The translations under genes were made by a program, and so were the position numbers. From Roseibium marinum (GTDB lineage: Bacteria > Pseudomonadota > Alphaproteobacteria > Rhizobiales > Stappiaceae), in the NCBI RefSeq assembly GCF_002906165.1, contig NZ_PPCN01000002.1, forward strand, positions 414,343 to 478,342: a stretch of 64,000 nucleotides of DNA, read 5' to 3'. The notes under the pieces were generated by a model. The model saw only the letters and a program-made list of their open reading frames with translations. It did no database searches and was not told the DNA's origin. Below, one piece after another: positions 58,880 through 64,000 of the stretch; the first letter of the stretch is position 1; every line of letters begins with the position of its first letter.

Positions 58880-59656
58880 ATGGCGTATTGGCCGAAAAAG
58901 AACAGAAAACAAAGACCGCTCGTCTGTAATCCCGACGCGAGCCCCTATGCGGTGTTCCGGGAGGTGGGGCTCGCCATCGGCGGGCGGCGCATCCTGGAGG
59001 GGCTTTCCCTGACCCTGTCGGAGCACAGGATCGGCGTAATCGGTCTGAACGGGTCCGGGAAGAGCAGCTTCGTCAGGTTGCTGAACGGGCTGAGAACACC
59101 GGACACCGGCAGCCTCGGCCTTTTCGGCGCGCCGGGCGATCAGGCCTTGCCGGAACTGCCGCGCCATGTCGGCTTCGTTTTTCAGAACCCGGATCATCAG
59201 GCGATCTTTCCCACGGTCGAGGAAGAGATCGCCTTCGGACTGACGCAGCTCGGCGCCGCCAAGGCTGAAAGCCGCGCCCGCGCCCGTGAGTTTCTCGCCC
59301 GCCATGGCTGCGGGCAACTGGCCGGCAGTCCGGTTGCCGAATTGTCCGAGGGCCAGAAGCAGCTCATCTGCATTCTGGCCGTCCTGGTCATGGAGCCACG
59401 CCTGCTGGTTCTCGATGAACCGATGACCAGCCTTGACGCGCTGGCCGCTGGCCGGATTCGCGACAAACTTCTGTCCCTGCCCCAGAAGATCGTCATGGTC
59501 AGCCACGACCTGGGCCATTTGTCCGGCTTCGACCGGATACTGTGGCTGGAAGACGGGCGCCTGCGCATGGACGGAAAACCTGATAAGGTCCTGGCGGCCT
59601 ATTCTGCGGATATCCGCCGCAGGCTGGGAACGGAAGCGGAGCTCGCAGCCCTTTGA
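58880..59656 (+). CDS. bioM: Biotin ECF transporter, ATP-binding protein
   Basis: A 258-residue ABC ATPase of the CbiO/EcfA type. Walker A is GLNGSGKSSFVRL, the Q-loop FQNPDHQAIFPTVEEEIAFGL is the ECF-type wording, the signature is LSEGQKQLICI, and Walker B is LLVLDEPMTSLD. The ATG at 58880 has GAGGTGAT just upstream. Its end overlaps the bioN start. Together with BioN and BioY it drives high-affinity biotin uptake. Confidence 0.92.
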   Translation: MAYWPKKNRKQRPLVCNPDASPYAVFREVGLAIGGRRILEGLSLTLSEHRIGVIGLNGSGKSSFVRLLNGLRTPDTGSLGLFGAPGDQALPELPRHVGFVFQNPDHQAIFPTVEEEIAFGLTQLGAAKAESRARAREFLARHGCGQLAGSPVAELSEGQKQLICILAVLVMEPRLLVLDEPMTSLDALAAGRIRDKLLSLPQKIVMVSHDLGHLSGFDRILWLEDGRLRMDGKPDKVLAAYSADIRRRLGTEAELAAL

Positions 59657-60261
59657 TCTCTATTTACCTGAAAGGCGACAGCTGGGCGCACCGGACGCCC
59701 GCCGGCGTCAAGCTTCTGTCGGTGGCGCTCGCAAGCCTGCTGCTGTTCCAGGTTGCCTCTCTCTGGATTTTCCTGCCCTGCCTGATCGCCGTCGTCGCAC
59801 TCTATGCGTCCCTGGGCCGGGAAGGTCTGGCACAGCTGAAGCTGCTGCGCGGCCTGACGCTGTTTCTCGCGATTCTGGTCGTTCTGCACTGGCTGTCCGG
59901 CACGCTCATGGAAGGTGTCGCCGTGGTGCTGCGCCTCGTCGTCATGTTCCTGGCGGCGAATTTCGTCTCGGTGACCACCCGTCTCGACGATATGCTCGAA
60001 GCGGTCCGGCCGCTGTTCCTGCCCCTGGAATGGATCGGCTGGTCCTCCCGCAAACCGGCGCTGGGAGTGGCGCTTACCCTGCGCTTCGCACCCCACATGA
60101 TGCAGGTCTTTTCGATGCTGCGGGAAGCCTGGCAGGCACGGACGGGGTCGAGGACGTCCTGGCGGCTGCTGGCGCCTTTTGCTGTTCAATCGCTGCGCAT
60201 GTCGGATAATGTAGCCGAAGCCCTGAAGGCACGCGGCGGGTCCGAGGGCCTTCAGGGCTGA
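59653..60261 (+). CDS. bioN: Biotin ECF transporter, transmembrane (EcfT-type) protein
   Basis: A 202-residue membrane protein with about four or five helices. YLKGDSWAHRTPAGVKLLSVALASLLLFQVASLWIF is the EcfT opening, and a later WQARTGSRTSWRLLAPFAVQSLRMSDNVAEALKARGG contains the coupling Ala-Arg-Gly motif that docks BioM. The start is a TTG overlapping the bioM stop, so translation is coupled. BioN proteins are shorter than other EcfT proteins. Confidence 0.9.
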   Translation: MISIYLKGDSWAHRTPAGVKLLSVALASLLLFQVASLWIFLPCLIAVVALYASLGREGLAQLKLLRGLTLFLAILVVLHWLSGTLMEGVAVVLRLVVMFLAANFVSVTTRLDDMLEAVRPLFLPLEWIGWSSRKPALGVALTLRFAPHMMQVFSMLREAWQARTGSRTSWRLLAPFAVQSLRMSDNVAEALKARGGSEGLQG

Positions 60262-60379
60262 GGGAGGAAATACGCCGGCAGGATCCGGCCCTTGCCGGTG
60301 AACCGCGCTGTCGGGCAGCGGATGACCACGGTGTCGGAGCGGTCTTGCGGATCCGACAAACAAGAATAAGGAAAAACAG

Positions 60380-60964
60380 ATGACTGACCGGTCTCTTGTG
60401 CATGTTGCTTTTTACGCCGCCCTGATTGCCGCCCTCGGCCTGGTGCCGCCGGTGGCCATTCCCCTCATGGGCGGGGTGCCGATCACCGCGCAAACGCTCG
60501 GTGTGATGCTGGCCGGGGTGATGCTCGGTCCGGTTCGCGGTGCGCTTGCCGTTCTGCTGTTTTTGTTCCTGGTCGCGCTCGGCGCGCCTTTCCTGTCCGG
60601 CGGTCGGGGCGGCTGGGGTGTCTTCATGACGCCGTCTGTCGGCTTCCTGATCGGCTTTCCGGTCGGCGCTTTCGTCGCCGGATGGATCATGCGCGCAACG
60701 TCCGACATGAACATCCTTGCCGCGGCGGCAATCTCGGCGGCCATCGGAGGAATTGTCGTGGTCTACGCCTTCGGGGTTCCGGGCGTCGCGATCATGGCGG
60801 GCTTGTCATTGCCGAAGGCGGCAATTGCCAGCGTCATCTACATCCCCGGCGATCTGGTCAAGGTGGTGCTGGCCGCGCTGATCACCCAGACGGTTGCCCG
60901 CGGCCTGCCGGGAGCCGTTCTCTCTCGCAAGTCGGGCGGTGTGAACGACAAGATATTCGATTGA
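60380..60964 (+). CDS. bioY: Biotin ECF transporter, substrate-binding protein
   Basis: A 194-residue S-component with about six helices. VPITAQTLGVMLAGVMLGPVRGALAVLLFLFLVALGAPFLSGGRGGWGVFMTPSVGFLIGFPVGAFVAGW is the diagnostic BioY sequence for biotin binding. AAGGAA lies eight bases before the ATG. The 118 bases between bioN and bioY show no obvious BioR-type operator. The ligase and thiolase genes follow closely. Confidence 0.94.
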   Translation: MTDRSLVHVAFYAALIAALGLVPPVAIPLMGGVPITAQTLGVMLAGVMLGPVRGALAVLLFLFLVALGAPFLSGGRGGWGVFMTPSVGFLIGFPVGAFVAGWIMRATSDMNILAAAAISAAIGGIVVVYAFGVPGVAIMAGLSLPKAAIASVIYIPGDLVKVVLAALITQTVARGLPGAVLSRKSGGVNDKIFD

Positions 60965-61001
60965 CCCGGCTCAAGGGAACCGCATTCGGAAACGCTCCGT
61001 C

Positions 61002-62450
61002 ATGGCTTATGTCGGCGACAATCTGACGTCTTTCGCCACGGAAAAGCCGGAACGCTCCGCTCTGAAATGCGGTGCTGCCGGCTGGACCTGGCGGGAGCTA
61101 ATCCGCGACATCGAGGCGGTTGAATGTCATATTCAAAGCCGCGCGCCACGCGGCGGCCGGATCGCGTTGTTCCTGCATGACCCGACCGCGCTGCTGATCT
61201 GCTTCTTTGCCTGCGTCCGCACCGGCCGGGTCGCCGTGGTCGCGGATGCGGCCTGGCCGCAGGGCCTGAAATCCGTCACGCTGAGCGAGGTCAAGCCGGA
61301 TCTGTGCATCGACGACAAGAGTTTCGCGGCTGACTGCGGGATCAAATCCCGGCCGGAACGGCTCGCTCGGGCACAGGAAGCACCACCGGGCGAGGCGGAC
61401 CTCTTTTATGCCGGCTTTACCTCAGGCACCAGCGGCGCGCCCAAGGGCTATGTGCGCACGCACGGGTCCTGGCTGAAGAGTTTCGAGCTCAGCAACCGGG
61501 CGTTTGGTGTCACTCGGGCCGATCGGGTGGTTCTTCCCGGCGGGCTGACCCATTCCCTGCACCTTTACGGCGCTGTTTGCGGCCTTGCCTGCGGCCGGGA
61601 GGTTGTCCTCCTGCATCGCTTCGATCCGCGCGCCGTACTGAGCGAACTCGGCGGCGCCGGATCGGGAGCCGTTCTTTACGCAACCCCTACCCAGCTTCAC
61701 TATCTTTGCGAAGCGGCCCGCCGCAGCGGGCCGGTCGATACCGTCCGCCAGGTTCTCGCCAGCGGGGCCAAATGGCGGGACAAGGACCGGACGGCGCTCG
61801 CCGGGGTCTTTCCGAAAGCGCAACTGATCGAATTCTACGGCGCTTCGGAAACCAGCTTCATCGCGGTGTCCAGACCGCGCGACAAGGTTCCGGCGGGCTC
61901 GGTCGGGCGCGCCGCAACGGGTGTTCAACTCGTCATAGGCGACCCGCACGACCCGGCGCCTGCTGGACGCTCCGGTCCCATCTGGGTCAGGAGCGGCATG
62001 TTGTTTTCCGGCTATATCTGCGGCGACGCACCGCAGACCCGCTGGCGGGACGGCTGGCTGACCTTTGGAGACGACGGCTATCTTGACAGCGACGGATTTC
62101 TGTTTCTGACCGGCCGCGGCAACCGGATGATCATCACCGGCGGACTGAATGTCTATCCGGAGGAGATCGAAGCGGTTCTGGAGGACCATCCCGCCGTGGC
62201 AGTGGCTGTTGTGGCCGGTCTTCCCGATAGTGTCCGTGGCCACAGGCTGGAGGCGGCCGTGCAGCTTTCGGGGCCCTTGCCCGATGCGGCAAGTGTTCTT
62301 CGGCGTCACTGCGCAGCCCGTCTCGCCACCGGAAAAGTGCCCCGCAAATTCCATATTCGGGAAAACCTGCCTGTGACCGCGGGGGGAAAACCGGATATTC
62401 AGCGGGTCGTTTCCGATCTTCTTCACGGTGAAGGCAAGGAAGACGCATGA
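61002..62450 (+). CDS. Acyl-CoA ligase (AMP-forming)
   Basis: A 482-residue adenylate-forming enzyme. The ATP loop is YAGFTSGTSGAPKGYVRTHGSWLKSFE (about 135-160), then FYGASETSFIAVS (acid-binding/A5) and TFGDDGYLDSDGFLFLTGRGNRMIITGGLNVYPEEIEAVL (A7/A8 hinge), with the late GKVPRKFHIRENLPVTAGGKPDI carrying the catalytic Lys. The substrate acid is unknown. It lies 37 bases after bioY and overlaps the thiolase start, so it belongs to the bio transport operon. A biotin-, pimelate- or biotin-breakdown-related acid is a reasonable guess. Confidence 0.87.
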   Translation: MAYVGDNLTSFATEKPERSALKCGAAGWTWRELIRDIEAVECHIQSRAPRGGRIALFLHDPTALLICFFACVRTGRVAVVADAAWPQGLKSVTLSEVKPDLCIDDKSFAADCGIKSRPERLARAQEAPPGEADLFYAGFTSGTSGAPKGYVRTHGSWLKSFELSNRAFGVTRADRVVLPGGLTHSLHLYGAVCGLACGREVVLLHRFDPRAVLSELGGAGSGAVLYATPTQLHYLCEAARRSGPVDTVRQVLASGAKWRDKDRTALAGVFPKAQLIEFYGASETSFIAVSRPRDKVPAGSVGRAATGVQLVIGDPHDPAPAGRSGPIWVRSGMLFSGYICGDAPQTRWRDGWLTFGDDGYLDSDGFLFLTGRGNRMIITGGLNVYPEEIEAVLEDHPAVAVAVVAGLPDSVRGHRLEAAVQLSGPLPDAASVLRRHCAARLATGKVPRKFHIRENLPVTAGGKPDIQRVVSDLLHGEGKEDA

Positions 62451-63619
62451 GCGCAATACGCCGGGTTGTCATTGCCGCGGCAAGACGCACGGCCATCGCG
62501 CCGCGCGGCGGCGTTCTCTCCCGCTTCCAGGCGGATGAACTGGCCGCGCCCGTTCTGGCCCGGCTGGCTGCCGACGGCGGGCTGCCCCTCGACCGGATCG
62601 ATCACGTTATCCTGGGCAATGCGCTCTATGGCGGCGGCAATCCGGCTCGTCTTGCCGCCCTGCGCGCCGGCCTGCCGCCTTCCGTCCCCGCGCTCACCGT
62701 GGATACGCAATGCTGTTCCGGCCTCGACGCCATTCTGCTCGGCGCCCGCATGATCGAGGCCGGAGCGGCCGATTATGTGCTGGCGGGCGGCATGGAAAGT
62801 TTCAGCCGCGCGCCGGTCCGCATGCACCGTCCGCAGCCGCCGGACACCCGGCCCGTTGCCTACGACCGGCCCGCTTTTGCCCCGCCGCCCTATGAGGATC
62901 CGGATCTTGCGGACGCCGCCGCGCGGCTCGCGGCGGAGCGGGGTATCTCGCGCGGTGCCCAGGCGGAATTCGCCCTGCGCTCGCACGCCAAAGCCGCGGA
63001 AGCCGCCGCAACCCTGCGCCGGAGACTGGTGCGGGTGGGCGATACCGGTCCGGACCGGGATAGCTTTACGAGGGACCTTTCCTTCAAGACCGCGATGCGT
63101 GCCCCGGTTCTGGCCGGTTCGAGGGACACCGGTCTGAGCGCCGCGACCATCGCCTGCGAGGCCGACGGTGCCGCCGCCGTCTTGCTGATGGCTGAGGACT
63201 GTCTGGCGGAAGCCGGCCGGCCTGCCCTCCGGATTACCGACGGCCTGAGATCGGGAGGCGATCCGGCAACTCCAGCGCTCGCACCGATTGGCGTTGCGGA
63301 AACCCTGCTTGCGCGTCTCGGACTGATGCCTGAGGATCTCGCGGCGGTCGAACTGATGGAAGCCTATGCGGTTCAGGCGATGGTAACGGCGGATACGCTC
63401 AAGCTCGATCCGCAAAAGCTTAACCCGCTTGGCGGCGCCCTGGCGCGCGGACATCCGGTCGGTGCCTCGGGCGCCGTTCTGGCGGTGCAATTGTTTGAAA
63501 GGCTGCTCCGGTACGGGGACCGCCCGGAAATTGCCCGCTTCCGTGGCATGGCGCTGATCGCGGCAGCTGGAGGATTGGCCTCAGGCCTGGTTGTCGAGGC
63601 TCGCGCCGGGCCTGTTTAG
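62447..63619 (+). CDS. Thiolase-family protein with a missing second catalytic cysteine
   Basis: A 390-residue thiolase-fold protein. The nucleophile is Cys89 in TQCCSGLDAI. The block LNPLGGALARGHPVGASGAV keeps the active His (about 337) and the Asn/Gly loop. The C-terminal CxGGGxG motif with the second, proton-transferring Cys is replaced by IAAAGGLASG, an unusual loss. It may therefore act only in one direction, or on an unusual acyl chain, or be a hydrolase-like relative. It overlaps the ligase gene by four bases and ends the operon. Confidence 0.85.
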   Translation: MSAIRRVVIAAARRTAIAPRGGVLSRFQADELAAPVLARLAADGGLPLDRIDHVILGNALYGGGNPARLAALRAGLPPSVPALTVDTQCCSGLDAILLGARMIEAGAADYVLAGGMESFSRAPVRMHRPQPPDTRPVAYDRPAFAPPPYEDPDLADAAARLAAERGISRGAQAEFALRSHAKAAEAAATLRRRLVRVGDTGPDRDSFTRDLSFKTAMRAPVLAGSRDTGLSAATIACEADGAAAVLLMAEDCLAEAGRPALRITDGLRSGGDPATPALAPIGVAETLLARLGLMPEDLAAVELMEAYAVQAMVTADTLKLDPQKLNPLGGALARGHPVGASGAVLAVQLFERLLRYGDRPEIARFRGMALIAAAGGLASGLVVEARAGPV

Positions 63620-63727
63620 GACTAGGCAAGAGCAAAGGCGGATAAAGACTAACAGGCTGAATTTGCGCGAAAAAATATCCGCGGTGAAATTATTTTCAGG
63701 TTTTTTGATTTTTTTCGGATTTGTCCG

Positions 63728-63756
63728 TTGACGGTAGTGATTGGTGTGCGTATAAC
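63728..63756 (+). promoter_or_regulatory. rRNA operon promoter
   Basis: TTGACG at 63728-63733, a 17-base spacer, and TATAAC at 63751-63756. An A/T-rich UP-element-like tract (63655-63722, with several A and T runs) precedes it, and the GC-rich start region follows, as in rhizobial rrn promoters. Confidence 0.8.
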
Positions 63757-64000
63757 GCGGCTCATCGACGGCGGCAACGTCGCTGGCGAGAGGGTTTTTT
63801 GTTCTAAATTCCTGAAAATCGGACATTTTGCTCCGGGCTGCAAGGTTCGGGTGTGGATGGTTTTCGCTGGGTTTGGGGTATATCCGAGAGAGCGTTTGTT
63901 TCTCTGTTCATTGACAATTTGATTTTGAAGGAAGGGAAGCGTAGGCGGCGTTGGCCTTGCGGGAAGCCTTTATCGGAGCACTTGTGTTTTGGTTTTGGTT
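63757..64000 (+). other. Leader of an rRNA operon (16S gene lies beyond the window)
   Basis: After the promoter, about 240 bases carry no protein gene. At 63902-63917 a boxA-like CTCTGTTCATTGACA occurs, followed at about 63920-63960 by a TTTTGAAGGAAGGGAAGC and GTAGGCGGCG stretch that resembles alphaproteobacterial pre-16S leaders. I infer the 16S rRNA begins shortly after base 64000. Region 63620-63727 contains only the AT-rich upstream element. Confidence 0.7.

Overview
This 64 kb window is GC-rich, gene-dense chromosomal DNA of an alphaproteobacterium. The gene complement points to the order Hyphomicrobiales, most likely a Stappiaceae-type marine bacterium (Roseibium/Labrenzia/Stappia). The pointers are the BioMNY biotin importer, an ECF41 sigma factor with its partner, the HPPD/Lrp divergent pair, TRAP transport under a DctB/DctD-like system, and an rRNA promoter and leader of rhizobial type at the right end. 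The taxonomic placement is inference. I see no phage, integrase, insertion sequence, CRISPR array or tRNA gene.

Layout. 0-5 kb: the start of a chemoreceptor, a LysR regulator, and a divergent EgtD-like methyltransferase/MFS exporter unit with a small gene behind it. 5-15 kb: a DUF305 membrane protein, ComM (with an 18-bp direct repeat at its start and just past its end), an orphan DUF4415 protein, a ureohydrolase, a TetR regulator, a homocysteine S-methyltransferase-like enzyme, CysK, a HAD phosphatase, dUTPase, a Cys-rich exported protein, an OmpA-domain protein and a LigB-type dioxygenase. 15-24 kb: housekeeping genes (coaBC, an LpoA-like lipoprotein, rsmI, yraN, gshB), palindromic repeats, hppD with a divergent Lrp regulator, and a TerB/DUF533 protein. 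24-30 kb: two divergent citrate-synthase-like genes sharing a palindromic intergenic region, an AEC carrier, a PEP-mutase/isocitrate-lyase family enzyme and two membrane or hypothetical proteins.

30-41 kb: modABC, then a DctB-like kinase and DctD-like sigma54 activator, an ECF41 sigma factor with its carboxymuconolactone-decarboxylase-family partner behind a matching promoter, and a dctPQM TRAP transporter behind a textbook sigma54 promoter with an upstream palindrome. 41-46 kb: an SCP2 protein, an IlvD/Edd-type sugar-acid dehydratase, a GFA-fold protein and a degenerate P-type ATPase-like protein. 46-54 kb: a peptide ABC transporter, an ArgE-like deacetylase, and a class III cyclase fused to a membrane cytochrome-like domain and a 2Fe-2S domain. 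54-64 kb: a YffB-like thioredoxin-fold protein, an M15-type lipoprotein, purU, a LysE/MocR pair, bioMNY followed by an acyl-CoA ligase and an atypical thiolase, and finally the promoter and leader of an rRNA operon whose 16S gene would begin beyond the window.

The most notable points are the regulatory circuits readable from sequence (ECF41; DctBD-sigma54-TRAP; the self-contained citrate-synthase pair), the pseudo-P-type ATPase, the redox-domain adenylate cyclase, the stand-alone EgtD-like methyltransferase unit, and the biotin-linked ligase/thiolase pair with a missing catalytic cysteine. I did not find a clear anti-phage or other wholly new multi-gene defence system.
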